A stretch of DNA of 64,000 nucleotides from Siphonodentalium dalli (taxonomy: Eukaryota > Mollusca > Scaphopoda > Gadilida > Siphonodentaliidae): NCBI GenBank assembly GCA_032622095.1, contig CP136065.1, positions 157,861,577-157,925,576 of the forward strand. The letters run 5' to 3'. The notes below the pieces were generated by a model. The model did no database searches and was not told the DNA's origin. It saw only the letters and a list, made by a program, of their open reading frames with translations. Made by a program: the position numbers and the translations under genes. The first letter of the stretch is position 1. Every line of letters begins with the position of its first letter. Below, in pieces: positions 24,501 through 39,500 of the stretch.

Positions 24501-27500
24501 TTGAAACTATATCTAATTATTATGTGTTCTTACTTACTATAATGGTCTATAAATGTGCTATTGTGTTGCATAATACTTATTGGATCACACAAGGGTGATG
24601 TTGGGGAGTAAATTGAACATCAGCTATTGTTTCTTCTCCCTGATAACAGTCCACTTCTCCCTAATAACAAAACAGGGAGAAGTGACTTCTCCCATTCAAA
24701 ACCTCTAGTCTGGTCCCTGTAGGCTGTACTTGTGCATGATTGAAAACATTTTTATTATTATTTACATTCAGCAAGTCTCTGATCTCATCAGAAACAAGAT
24801 TAAGGTATAAGATACATGTATAATTAGAACATAAATTTTCATATAATCATGTAACAGTTTAACAAACAACATGTTTCTAGTTTTTCTCTGTTCTTGGAAT
24901 AAACCAATGAGAAGTTCTGATAATTGCAAGATCATAATCTTGACCAATGAAATCGATTAAAAATATGTAAGCTTGGATTGCCTTGGAAATAATATGTTCC
25001 AGGAATACTTTACCATTTCGATACACTAGCTTCTAGAGAGCAATTCAGATAGAGAAAGAGTTCTTTCACTTGCTATGCTTTGAACGTTTCCTCGAGCCGT
25101 AAATGTCCCAAATTGATTGTAAGTATTATACCAGAAAATCAATATTAATTGATAGAAGCGTTTCCGGATAGAGGTCTTTATTTCATATTTATTATTATAT
25201 ACCAGGAAACTACATGTATATTACACTTGTTATAGGAAGAGTTTTAAAATTTGGCAGTAAATTACAACCACCAGGACATGACACTGAGGTGTTGCATCCT
25301 CCTTGTCCTAACCCATTAGAAGCTGTCAGTGATATTTTAACCAGAACAGGATATGACTCTGAGGTGTTGCATCCTCCTTGTCCTAACCCATTAAAATCTA
25401 AGACTAATGTTTTAATCCTCCTTGTCCTCACCCCTTAAAAGCTAGTATTAATTTACAAACATCAGGACATGATGCTGAGGTGTTGCATCCTCCTGTCCTA
25501 ACCCCTTAAAAGCTAGTATTCATTTACAAACATCAGCACATGATGCTGAGGTGTTGCATCCACCTTGTCCTCACCCCCTTAAAAGTTAGTATTAATTTAC
25601 AAACATCAGGACATGATGCTGAGGTGTTGCATACTCCTGTCCTATTAACCCCTTAAAAGCTAGTATTAATTTACAAACATCAGGACATGATGCTGAGGTG
25701 TTGCATCCTCCTGTCCTAACCCCTTAAAAGCTAGTATTAATTTACAAACATAATGGGACATGATGCTGAGGTGTTGCATTCTCCTGGTCCTCACTCCTTA
25801 AAAGCTAGTATTAATTTACAAACATAATGGGACATGATGCTGAGGTGTTGCATTCTCCTGGTCCTCACCCAGGGTCCGCGCTGGACCGAAATTTACTTTT
25901 GCCAAATAATTTGCCAAATGAAAATATTTTTTGCCAAATTCTTTTAGAATTTGCCAAATATTATTCCCAATAGCATCATTTCTGCAACCTTGATTGAGTC
26001 TTATGTTTCGACACTCGCGGTTTGATATCGATAAATAAAGCAGTTAGTTAATAATTATACTCTCATCTCTATTGTGGTTTATCATACAACAATAAACCAA
26101 TCACGGAACAATACAATGGATGATATCAGATTAACTGCATCTTAATGGAGGTGTTAACTTTTGCGAAACCATACAAAACACAACTAATATAATTCCATTG
26201 TAATAATTTCCTAAAATGAATGTAATTGATTGAGCGATATTTTTCAACTTTATTGAGGAATTAAAAAGTGACTTGCCAAAACTTTTGCCAAATGAAAATA
26301 ATTTTTGCCAAATGTGAATTATTTTTGCCATTGGCAAATTTGGCAAGTGGCAGCGTGAAACCTGTCCTCACCCCTTAAAAGCTAGTATTAATTTACAAAC
26401 ATCAGGAGATGATGCTGAGGTGTTGCATCCACCTTGTCCTGACCCCTTAAAAGCTAGTATTATTTTTACAAACATCAGGACATGATGCTGAGGTGTTGCA
26501 TCCTCCTTGTCCTCACCCCTTAAAAGCTAGTATTAATTTACAAACATAGGACATGATGCTGAGGTGTTGCATTCTCCTGGTCCTCACCCCTTAAAAGTTA
26601 GTATTAATTTACAAACATAATGGGACATGATGGTGAGTATGGATGTTCTTGCAACTATTGCAAGACATGACACTGAGGGTTGCATTATGTTGTCCTATCC
26701 CCTCAAAAGCTAGTAGTAAGTTACAACCATAATGGGAATTGATGCATCCTCCATAAGGGTAAAGGGAACTGCACATTGTAGTCCGACCATTCTGCCGGTC
26801 TTCAGCTGTAAACAACTCAACAACAACTCACTGAAATCTAGCTCCAAATTCAAGATATCATTAACACTTTCATGGTGGGAGCTTGCTGAAATTTTGTGAA
26901 AATGTGTCAATGCATTCTCTGATATGTATATATATGCGAGACTCCCTTTGGGAGACTTGCATATAAGAGAATACATTGGCCTAACAATAAGCTAGTGCAT
27001 TCTCTTATATATGTGAGGCTCTCTATGGAAGACTTGCATATATAAGAGAATGCAGTGGCACAGGATCTTTAATGCTACACCAGCACAGCATTAACGATCC
27101 TGTGCCAAGGCAGTCTCTTATATATGCGAGTCTCCCAGGAAGTCTCGCATATATAAGAGAATGCACTGGCTTACAATGTCAATATTGTTAGGCCAATGCA
27201 TTCCCTTATATATGCGAGGCACTCTATGGGCGACTCGCATATTTAAGAAAATGCATTGGCAAAGGGTTTTCGCAAAATTTCAGGAAGCTCCAGTCATGAA
27301 AGGGTTAACATTTTAGGGGCTTTTCTCATAGACCTTTTCCGATATCAAATAAATGTTTTAAATTAATTAACTTGGTACCAGTTATTGAAAGCCCCATAAA
27401 CCCAAACTACATGTAGCATGACTATACATAAGTTGCCTGCATACTGTTGAGGATTGTGAATAGTCATAGAAATTTTACAGGTATGTTCCCATGGGCCACT

Positions 27501-30500
27501 GTGTATTTTTTTTAGAACGGTATACTTTGCCACACGATCACTCCCTGGTAATGGTTTCTAAGCAACTACCCGGAACGGAAAGTATAATGCAATTATAGCG
27601 TCGTATAATTCCGCGCTAAGAAACGCCATTTTATATGCAGTCAATACCCTATTGTGACACTGGAGATACATCAGGTCAGATGATTGAACCTACATGTAGT
27701 TTGTATTTAACGGTATCAATGGTTGCTGACGCTTGTCAGATACATTTGGAGTTTCTGGCACAGTCCTCTCCTGGTTCACTTCTTATCTAACTGGTCGGAC
27801 GCAAACTGTGGTGATTGGTGACGCGTGTTCGAAATCGCGATCTATTCGATACGGTGTTCCACAGGGGTCAGTTCTGGGACCCGTTTTATATTCGGCATAC
27901 ACACAACCTCTCGGAAGCATAATAGCTGGTAACGGTATCAGCTACCACATGTATGCTGATGATACCCAGATGTTCATTTCTTTTAAGCAGTGCGATATAG
28001 ACTTAAAACTCGCACATTTGCAGTCAGGGGTGACGCAAGTCAAACAGTGGATGGAGGTGAACAAACTTCACATCAACGAGAACAAAACTGAACTAATGTT
28101 TTGTGGTACGGATCAGCGTTTAAAAGCTATCAAGGTTACCTCCCTACGCATTGGCAGCGCCGACATCGAATTCTCAGATAACGCCAAAAATTTAGGAGTG
28201 ATTTTAGACAAAGGACTGTCCATGAAGTCCCATATAAACACACTGTGCAAGTCCTTATTTCTGGAACTTCGGTGTATTTCTCATATGCGATCACATCTGT
28301 CGGTAGAATCCACGAAGACTTTGATCTCTTCATTTGTATTTTCACGACTGGATTATTCTAATGCTCTATTCGCTGGTCTGCCACAAGATCAATTGGCAAA
28401 GCTGCAGAGAATAATTAACATTTCGGCTCGCATTGCTCTATGAAAACATAAATTTGACCACGTCACACCTCTTCTCGCGAAACTACACTATCTTCCAATT
28501 GAAGCTCGAATTGATTATAAATGTGCCACTTTTTGTTATAATAAATTCTCAAATGACATCACAAAGCTTTGCCGGTTTATATTGACTCTATTTTCAATAT
28601 GTACTCTCCGCCGCGCAAATTGCGATCAGAAGATCTAAATCTGATGGCCGTTCCTAGACGTGACTCGGAAAACTACGGAAGACGATCATTTGAATATCAT
28701 GCTCCGTCCGTCTGGAATGGGCTACAGGATGACACAAAGAAAGCCGATACCATGGACACTTTTAAAACATTACTTAAATCGGAACTTTTCGAATTCTACT
28801 ATGGAAACGTCGTCCCTGAGAGTGATGCCTCTTAGTTCTGCATATGTTTATTACGTGACCCACTTGTATATTGCATATTTGTGCGTGAACTTGTGTTGTG
28901 GCCGAGCGCTTTGGGCCTTTTGGGAAAAGCGCTATATAAATGTTCTCTATTATTATTATATAGCCCAAGTGATCGAATGACACCACTTCCCTGTGCATTC
29001 AATGGCATTACGTCCCGTTTTAGACATCGTCTATAGGGCACGGTGATGGTCATGTTCAAATGGTGCCACGAGTCTTAAACTTTACATAATTGCTCAATAA
29101 TGCACGATTTGACCATGTGTTTGTAATGTGCACGCGCAAGTAGATCGGACTAGATGGTATTGTGACCATGCAACCCATTTCCACAGTACTACTCTGTTGC
29201 AATGTCAAAACATGCAGCTGTATAACGCAAATTTATGTACTATGGAGATCCTTGATGTGATTGTATCATTTCACAAAAATCCATACATTTATCATTTTAT
29301 CATATGCGCATGCGCGAAACAAATCGACTCAAATAAGAAACTGCGTGCGCCTTCCTCACATATGACAGAACACTGATTATGTATGCAATACTAATTTAAT
29401 GGTGTCTTTCTACAATCCTGCGAACCGCGCAACAATGTAGAGCTTTACCCGAATCGCTTCAAGTTATGTACGTTTGTTGAATTTTGCGCTGTGCACATGT
29501 TTTTCAACCCCAACTAGTCGGCAACAAACTCATACACTAGCACCCATGGCACTGCTGAAGTTCTTGGGATCATTTACATAGATATAAGTGGATATACCAA
29601 TGGTTATAACATGTATACACATGCTACATAGGTATATGATGTCACTGAATGCTGCTGGCCGCTTTTGCGGCCAGTCGGGTGTATGAACGTTTTCTGGCTG
29701 GCCGCTTTTGCGGCCAGTCGGGTTCAAAGGGTTAAATATTAATAAGTACACATTCAACCACTACTCAATTGTTTCAGGGATTATTCACCTTATGTTTCAA
29801 TTGGAAGATTCATCCAAGCGGTTTTGGGAGAAAAAGTAAGTAATAAGAATAATTATCTCTCAACTGGCTAATTACATACATGTAATTATCACCAAATCCT
29901 TACTTGACCTTGATTAAGTTAGTATGGCCGTAATTGAATAGTTCAATCAAATTATTCATCCATTACTAAGGACATACACAGTCAGGCCTCAAAATATGGT
30001 GCTGGATATTTGCAGAATGAGGTACCAGAGAATGGGCTAGCATCACCAAATTCATCATCTGGGGACCTCAATCTGCATGACCTCATCTGCTATGGTAGAC
30101 CTAGACTCAGATTTAAGTTCCCAGATGATGTATATTGTGATGTGTATCCATTGGGCATCTTAATTATATATTGTGTCGTCTGCAAATTTGGGGATATAGA
30201 GAAACTAAACTAAAAAAGAAACTTTGTAAGGAAGTTTCTAAAGAAACTAAAAAACTTGATAAGAAAGATACTTTCCAGAGAAGATGAGGCCTAAGCAGAA
30301 TGAGGTCCCCAGAGGACAAACTAATTATGCTAGCCCACTGTGCAGGGTAGTGTCACTAAATTTACTCTCTGTGGACCTCATTCTGCAAATGTCCAGCACC
30401 ATATTCTCAGACCTGCTTCAGCTCAATCATATTATCATCCATTACTAAGGACATACATGTAATTCTAGAAACATTAGGTCGAATAATTAGAATTGTCCAA

Positions 30501-33500
30501 GCTAGTAAAGTATCACCTATATTATGTTGTATATACCGGTATGAATATACTATGGTAATAATCCAGTGCTGAATAATCAAGTCAATATACCTTCATGTAC
30601 ATGTATATATTCATGTTTGTATTTGAACTTAATATATGATGCATGACTTGTTATATACAAATAAAAATATGTCAGACGTAAGGCATCTCTCTTGAAGCTA
30701 ACCATCTTCTTCTTCTGGTTTATAAATGTATAAAATTATCTGTACATACACTAAGGATGCATTCAGGGTTCCAAGCTAATTTGTTTAAGTCATGCTTTGC
30801 TTTTTATTCAGATATTAGTATACAAAATAATAAGTGCCACCTGATAGACACCTATTTTGTTTGATATTGAATGTTTCATCCTTTTATTTCATATAGTTTT
30901 GACATTCTAGAGCAGCAGCAATAATTATTTTGTGAAGTTTTCAATAAACAAGACAGTCAATGACTGTGGGTCGCCACCAGACTGTAAGGACTGAGAAGAC
31001 AGGGACTCTGAAGACTAGACCAGTCAGTACTTGACAGAATCACTTAAGTTCTAAACATGGACATAGCTGGACGTTCTCAAATGAGCAGGCTCTTCACCTT
31101 GAAATTTCTAATTGCACATCACTGACAAATTTCCAACCTCTTACCTTTTAAAGAGGACAACCATACCACAGTACTAAGTTCACAAAAATCACTTTGTACA
31201 TTCCTCTTAGGTTGAATTTTACGACTGGTACCAGTACTTCAAGCTTTCAAACGTTTGATAATTACCAACCTGACACCCCCATAAAGTTCAAATTTGTGAC
31301 CAATTCGGTCCAACAGTTTAACCTGAAGTAGAAACATATGGACTGATGGTTTAAAAACATACATGTTAGAAAATCAAACCAAACTACGAGAACAGTTCTA
31401 ACTTATTTTTGGTGTGAACATCTAATCTACAACTAATTTAGTATCGGGCATGAAATTTTTTACTTTTGATCAAAATAGGGGGTCAAATCTCCACCCCTCT
31501 ACACTCCCTCCCCATTGCCCCCACCCAGGCTGTCTAGAAATCAATATTATTATACCAGTACCAAACAGCATAGAGGAGAGTTAAATCTCTTATCTCTGCC
31601 CATATTAGAACAAATGTGAATCCTCATCTATGAGATCCAATCATCTAGTAATATCAATATACCCCCCAATTTTCTTTTCCCCAAAAATCAGGGTATGATT
31701 TCACCTGGATAAGTGCTGGTTAAGAAACTAATATTGGAACAGCCGAGTCTGTATTTAGTGTCTGACCTTTGCAGGTGAATTTAATGACAATATTCCGCAA
31801 GGTGGACTAACATCACCGAATTCACCATCTGGGGACCTCATTTCCTAAAAATGACCCCATGAACAAATCTGAACCCCAGTCACCCAAGGCCCCTCCATAC
31901 CAAATATAAGCTATATAGGCCTAATGGTTCTTGAGAAAAAACTGTTTTAAGACTTACTATGGAGGGAAAGAGTTATGGCCCTGGCTTGGCACCTACATGT
32001 ATTTGATGTGATGAACTTAATTGAACAAATCTGATTGTGAGACACCTAGGGAACATGCACACTGAACTATATAAACTCATTCCGTCTTTAATATGGAGAA
32101 GAAATCAATTGTTGATAGATGGATGGATAGACATCTCAACAGGCAGACGGATGGAAGCCTGACAGATAGAAGACAAATTTAATCCAATATATAACCCCCC
32201 CCCCCCCCCCCATTTTTCTTTGAATATTAGTCGTATGATTTCATCTGGATAAGTGGTGATTTAAAAAATAATATGAAATGGCCAAACGTGAATTTAGTAT
32301 GTCTGACATTTGCAGAATTAGGTCCCAAAAATGTGGATTTAATGACAATATTCTGTAAGGCAGGCTAGAATCACCAAATTCATCCTCAATCTGATTAGGC
32401 CTCAATGGCCAATAAAACCAAGGAACAGATTGAAGTCCTACAGTTGAAGTTGGTGATACACACCCATTGAGCACCTCAATTATGCATTTTATCTTCTGCA
32501 AATTAGGGGGACATTGAAACTGAACAGGTGGAAAAAAGTGACTAAATCAATGAAGTCCCACAGTTGAAGTTGGTGATACACACCCATTGAGCACCTCAAT
32601 TATGCATTTTATCTTCTGCAAATTAGGGGGACATTGAAACTGAACAGGTGGAAAAAGTGACTAAATCAAACTGTCAATATGATACTTAGAATACTTCCCA
32701 GAAGATGAGGACTAAGCAGAATTAGGTCCCTGGCGGGTGTATTTGGTGATGCTAGCATGCTGTATGTGGTAGCAACACTAAATTCACCATCTGGGGACCT
32801 CACTATGTAAATGTCAGACACACTATTTCCAGACTTGAAGAAATCAAAGCCATTCACAGTATCATTGAATGTCAGTCATCACCTAACCATGGGAGCACCA
32901 GTTTGTTGTTAAATTGCTACAGATATGTTTAGATTAGAATAATACATGTGATCTGGCCAGTTTATATAATTAATGACCTGTACCTTTACAGATATATATG
33001 CCTCTGTGGTGAGAAGAGGTATTAAATTGAGAGGTGATATGGCTTGGAATGGATGTTGGTTGATGGCAGGGTTGGGCCTGGGCCATGTGGGAGGGGGTGG
33101 GTGGGGGAGGGTGGAATGTTTCCATAATTTCATTAAAGAGTAAAGTTTCATAACTCTGCAGATGTTATAATGGTGTCACTTTTTTTAAATTTTAAAACCT
33201 TTTTTTTTTTAAATTGTCCCAGAAGATGAGGCCTAAGCAGAATAAGGTAATTGAGGGTGTATTTGGTGATGCTAGCCTGCTGTATGGGGTAGCAACACTA
33301 AATTCACCATCTGGGGACTTCATTCTGCAAATGTCAGACACACTATGTCCAGGCTTGGAGAAATGAACAATGGACTATTCCTATTTATTCTTGTAGACTG
33401 GTAGAATAGTTGTTTAGCTAATGTCATGTCTTGTAATGACAGATGGTAAACTGGTCTGAAGCAAGCAGTCTTCAGCAAGAGTATCAGGTGACCACACTAT

Positions 33501-36500
33501 GATAAATTGGCTTTTTCAATAATACAGGCTTCAGTGTTCTCTTAAAAATTAATAGTGCATAGCAAAGAGGTGTGAATTATAAAGGGCCAATAACTCTGTT
33601 AAAATATATCGGATCAAACCCATATTTTAACTTGATCTGTATATAAGTATCAAAAATTCATATACCAAATTTGGTGTTGACCAGATGAAAAATGTTTGAG
33701 TAATCCTGTCTTGGATGAATTCTATATCAAAACAAGAGTGGAAGGGGTTAAATAAACAATACCAAAATCCATACAGATGAAGAACATGCTAAGAAAAATC
33801 TAGGTAAGAAATATGAGGCTGTGATGTGTCCTAAACAAAAATTAAAGGTCAAAATGCAAAAATTAAATTTGTTGTTTTTAAAGTTATGTCCCTAGCTCTG
33901 CCCCTATTTGACCCAGTGACCCCATTTGAACAAATCTGAACCACAGTCACCCAAGGTCTCTTTGTACCAAATATAAGTTAAATCGGCCAAATATTTTTTT
34001 AGAAGAAGTCATTGTAAGAATTACTATGAGTTATGGCTCTGGTTTCTCAACTAATTGACCGGGTGACCTCATTTGAACAAATCTGAACACCAGTCACCCA
34101 AGGACCCTCCATACCAAATATTAGCTAAATCGGCCCAATGGTTCTGAACAAGAAGTCGTTGTAAGAATTACTATGGAGGAATAGAGTTATGGCCCTGGCT
34201 TCGCAACTATTTGACCCAGTGACCTCATTTGACCAAATCTGAATGAGAGTCACCTAGGGAACATCCACACCAAATATGAACCAATTTGGTCTTCCGGTTT
34301 CAGAGGAGAAGATGTTCAAAGAATTGTTAACGGACGGACGGACGACGGACGAGGAGTGATGACTATAGCTCCACCGGAGACTTCGTCTCAGGTGAGCTAA
34401 AAAATTGAGAGGTAAATTTGGTTTTCAATTTTGTTCAGCAAATCTAACGAATAAATCAATCTTTTAACAACTGGATGTCTGGAACCTTGAATATATTGTT
34501 AATTTCTAGAATTATTGGAAAAAAATTGAGATAAAAAGATCCACTCCCTCATAAAATTTTCTAATACGACAAGAGAAATTTGTTAATATCTCTATTCAAA
34601 TATTCCCATGCTATTATGACTGATAGAACGGTTTGGTGAGAAAAACCTTTTTTTTAATATTTGTTTGTTTGCATTTTGTTGCCTAAAAGTAAATAAATTT
34701 TAAGTGATGGCCTACCGGTATATAATATACAGATGCCTATATTTTACGCAATCTACACATATATAGTCTACATGTAGACAGTGTAAAATAAGACAATCTG
34801 ATTTGATTTTGACTTACATCATGGAAAACTGAGTGATTCATGATATAATACTCATTGCCTAACTCCAACCATGACCTTTGGTTTATGAAATCTCGGTTCC
34901 TGAGAGGCGTAGGACAGTGTACTGAAATAGAGAACAAAAATAATAATTACTTGGTAAAAAAAAACAGCATGGGAGAATACTATGGCCAGTTTCATTTACA
35001 ACTGGAGGTTTGACAAATTCAAGAACTTCACAGAATGTTTCAAGCATCGATCTATATTTACAATATACGTTGATGTTTCAACGATCCCTCATCCGTTTTC
35101 AAGGACAGCATTAAACAAAATATACAACAGAGAAATTAGGTTAAAAAAATAATTCTAAAGACATACCTTTTTTAATGTTTTACATCATGAACTGTCAATT
35201 GAATTCATCATGTATGGTAGATGGTGATAATTGGAAACTTATCTTAAGCAACAGTGTATGTGTTGGAAACATTTTTAATTAACATAACAGATATGAATTA
35301 ACCCTTTCTATACTAAATGGACTCTCCCACTATTTAAGTAAACATTGGAATGGTCTAATATTCATCTGGAGATATTTTCAGGAAAATTAAGCAGACCAGA
35401 GATACAATGTAATACAAGCACTGAAGGATGCATATTATTTAGTAGGAATGTTCACAAACATGGTCGTTTAGTTGAACTTATATCTGGACATTTCCTAAGG
35501 GAGCTACTACACAACAAATATGAATTTACTGTATAACAAGAACATTTTCAAATAACCGTATGGTCTTGGTAAATAAACAGGCCATGAAAATGCAGTCAAA
35601 TTCTAAGTCGTAAAATGGCTGTAACTCATGTGAAAATAATTGGACAGAACCCATACTCGAACTTGGCCTGTAGTTTTAGCTGGGAAATACACATACCAGC
35701 ATTGGTTCAAATCAAATAATTCAAACAGGAGTTATCGATCAGAAACCGAAATGTTATGAAATCGGTCAAATTCCAAGTCAAAAAAGTGCTGTAACTCATG
35801 TAAAAATAATTGGACGGAACTCAAACTTGGCCTCTATCATTTGCTGGGAAATAACCATATCAACTTTGGTTCAGATCAAATAATCCAAACAGGAGTTATC
35901 GATTGGAAACCAAAAATGTTAACGGACAGGATGGACTGATGGACGGATTACATACCGGTACATAATAATACAACCATTTTTCAAATTTTCAAAAGGGCGT
36001 ATAAAACATCATTTTTCGAATTAGATATTGTTGTGAAAGATACATATTCCAAATATTAATGGAATCAGTTGACATTTGTCCAATAAATCGCGCTGACATC
36101 CTTCAAATTTCTAAAATATATACAAACTAAAGGCCATAACTCAGGTAAACAAAATTGGACAAACCCAGTTTTAGAACTTGATCTAGATATTATTGTGAAA
36201 GATCCATATACTGGATATGAATGGAATCAGTTGACATTTGTTCAAGTTATCGCGCATACAACAATAAAATTGCTATAAATAGAATGAGGACCATAAGTGG
36301 TGCAGGCCCAATTGTTTGTGTGCAGCTACCGTACCACACATAGAGATAAATTAAAGAGGATTAGGACCACCCGCCTGGATGCCCACCTGGTAGTGATGTT
36401 CCGATAATGAAAAAGCTTATCGGACCGATTTCCGATAACTGGAGGCACAATCGGCCGATTTCCGATTCCGATGTTTATATATATTGTGCGTTTGTTCCTA

Positions 36501-39500
36501 TAATGGACTTGTATACACCCAATGCACTCCATATCCCGCATAGTTTCAAAGCCAAATACATCAAAGAAATATATACACACTGTCGTGACAGTATTTCTGC
36601 CGACGTTGGTTGTGTGCTTCCTTTGATGTATACCGGTAGTTGTTTTGACAAAGAGATCAAAGGTGCCGACTCAGAGTAACGTTATGACCATGTGTGGAAC
36701 ACTTGCATGCGGAGTAAAAGTCTTGATTGAATACTTGTAAGTTGCAACAATGCATGGAATGGCGATGATTATTAACTAAATTTTGATTGATGGATAATAA
36801 TTTCTGTCATATTTGTCTGAGATTTCCCAAGTTTCCATTGGTCACACCTTTTATCTTTTAACAACTCGGAAGCTTTTATAGTTCCGCCTGCTCAATTTTT
36901 GTTTCGCAAGTTCAACGTGGAGCTAAGCGTATTTCATAGCATACGTTGTACAGACGAAAAAGCTAATTATGCCCCTACTAACGTTGATCGTTATTGAAGA
37001 CAGTTCTGATAACAACTGTATTAATTCATTCATTGTGTGCTTCAAGTTATTTACATAGCATGTGACGTCACATGACACGTGCTCTAGAGGAAGCCTCACT
37101 GTAATCAGGTCAGCTTTTTAATTAAAGCTTTCTTTGAATCTATTTCGTGTCAACGCGATTGAACCAATAACTTCATATTACACGGGATGTCGGGCATGTG
37201 TATTGCCATTCTTATAATATATCATCATATCAGACTGCTTTGATGATGCCAATGGCTTCTTTTTAGGCTGTTACAACTGCGTTTTTACATTCAATACTAC
37301 AGTTGTATTGCATATGTTTATTAAAGCGTGCACATTGCGCTTAGATACTAGAACGTTTTTATTTATTTTGACAATCGGTAAAAGCCGATGTTCAACTGCG
37401 AGGTACGATTAATTTCCGATGGGCTATTATCGGCCGATGGCCGATTCCGATTCCGATTATCGGAACATCACTACCACCTGGCCACCCGCTACTTTTCAAA
37501 TCATACTAGTAAGTCAAATTATTGAAAACATTGACAGAATAATAGCAAGACATTTTCAAATACATAGGGTACAGTAATGCCCTAAATAATCAACTCCTTA
37601 ACCACAGGAGAATTATAGTAACTTTTCAAGATTTAGTTGGAAATATGGCTTGTTGCCATTCATCAGAAAGCTCTCACTGAGAAAATATGGCTTGTTGTCA
37701 GTCATCACTGAGTGCTTTCCGATGAATGGCAACAAGCCATATTTCCAACTAAATCCTGAAAAGTTACCCAAAATTCTGCTGTGGTTAATGAGTTGATTAT
37801 TTAGGGCATTACTGTACCTAGAGTAGTTAATAAACTCACATGCATAATATCCTATGTCATTGTTGGGATTCACAGTGCATATTTCATAGCCTTCCAACAT
37901 AGACTTGTCCCAGATTTTTCTGTAAACTGGATCGTGGAGCACATCATATAAAACTGAAGACGCTATGTCTGTGAAGATATTTCTAACCTAAAATAGAATA
38001 GTGTGTCAGAATATGTTGTTATTTCAGTATTTTGATGGGGCAATTGTCCTTACATAAATACTGTACGTGGAGTGGATGCCAAGTCTGTATATATGGTGTC
38101 TGTCATTTGTAGAATGGGGTCCCCAGAGGGTGAATTTATTGATGCTGTCCCACACAGTGGGCTAGCATCAACAAATTCACCTTCTGAGGACCCCATTCTG
38201 CTTTGGTCTCATCTTCTGGGAAGTATCTATAGTCTCAAATTAACATTGTTTTAGTTACTTTTTCCCTTATATTCAGTTCATATATCCCCTAATTTGCAGA
38301 AGCTAAAATGCATAATCATGAGGACTATTGGGTGAACATCACCAACTTCAACAGGGGAACTTCAATCTGATCCTAGGTCTCCCACAGCAGTTGAGGACTA
38401 AGCAGAATGAGGTTCCCAGAGTGAATTTTGTGATGCTAGCCCACCATGCAGGGTAGCATCATTAAATTCACCCTCTGGGGACCTCATTCCATATTGTAAA
38501 CATATTGCATATGTAGACATACATGTACATGTAATACAGCACCCATCTTAATCGAAAATCTGTTATCAAATGTGGTTTACACAGCTCAAGGATATAATTC
38601 ACAAGTTCTGTAATTATTCCACACACTTATATCAGGTACAGTAATGCCCTAAATAATTGACTCCTTAACCACAGCAGAATTATGGGTAATTTTTCAGGAT
38701 TTAGTCGGAAATATGGCTTGTTGCCATTCATCGGAAAGCTCTCAGGGAGTCGATTATTTAGGGCATTACTGTATGCACAATACTTTACTTTCAGTGACAC
38801 CATAATAATCAGAGTTACAAATCAAAACTGATAGAACAAGAGGCGCTGCACCGAGAGGCTGGAATGACCGTATGTACATGTACACCCATGGTTCCAAATT
38901 GAAACATTTATAGGAGGGGCTCGAGAGTAGTGTTTTGACTTGGTTGACTCTCCAGTTTTGAATTTGAATTCACATTTGATTTCTAGCTTAGACTGTAAAC
39001 TTTATGGTGTCAGGGAGATGAGAATTTTTTTTGAAAAATTTAAATAAATAAAAGGTCAGCCGACCAGTGTCCCCCGAAAACGTGGCAAATCGATGCCGCT
39101 TTGTTAAAGAAATTTTTAAAATGTTGAAATCGCATATGAAACCTTAGTGTGTCTGAAGAATATGCACCTGAAATGAGACGTCATCGACAAATTGGAGAGA
39201 ATTCAAAAGAAAGCAAGTAGATTCATAACTGGGGACTATACATGTACATCACAAGAGGAAGGAACCATTACCAACATGCTGCAACATCTACACCTGCAAC
39301 TCCTAGACGATTGAAGGTAAGACCACCGACTCCAGTTGTTTGGCAATGTAGCGGACAGGCTGGTCACGGCTATTGACACCAAAGACCTGTTCAGACTGTG
39401 TTTCAAGGGTTAGATATCAAATAACTTTGTTTCTACACAAGAGTGTAACAACTCAAAACCATACAAACAAATTGAAACGAACACTCCAGAATTAAAAAAA

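Noticed and set aside
25260-26640. CRISPR-like array
   Set aside because: Units are contiguous tandem repeats without spacers of constant length, in a eukaryotic intron.
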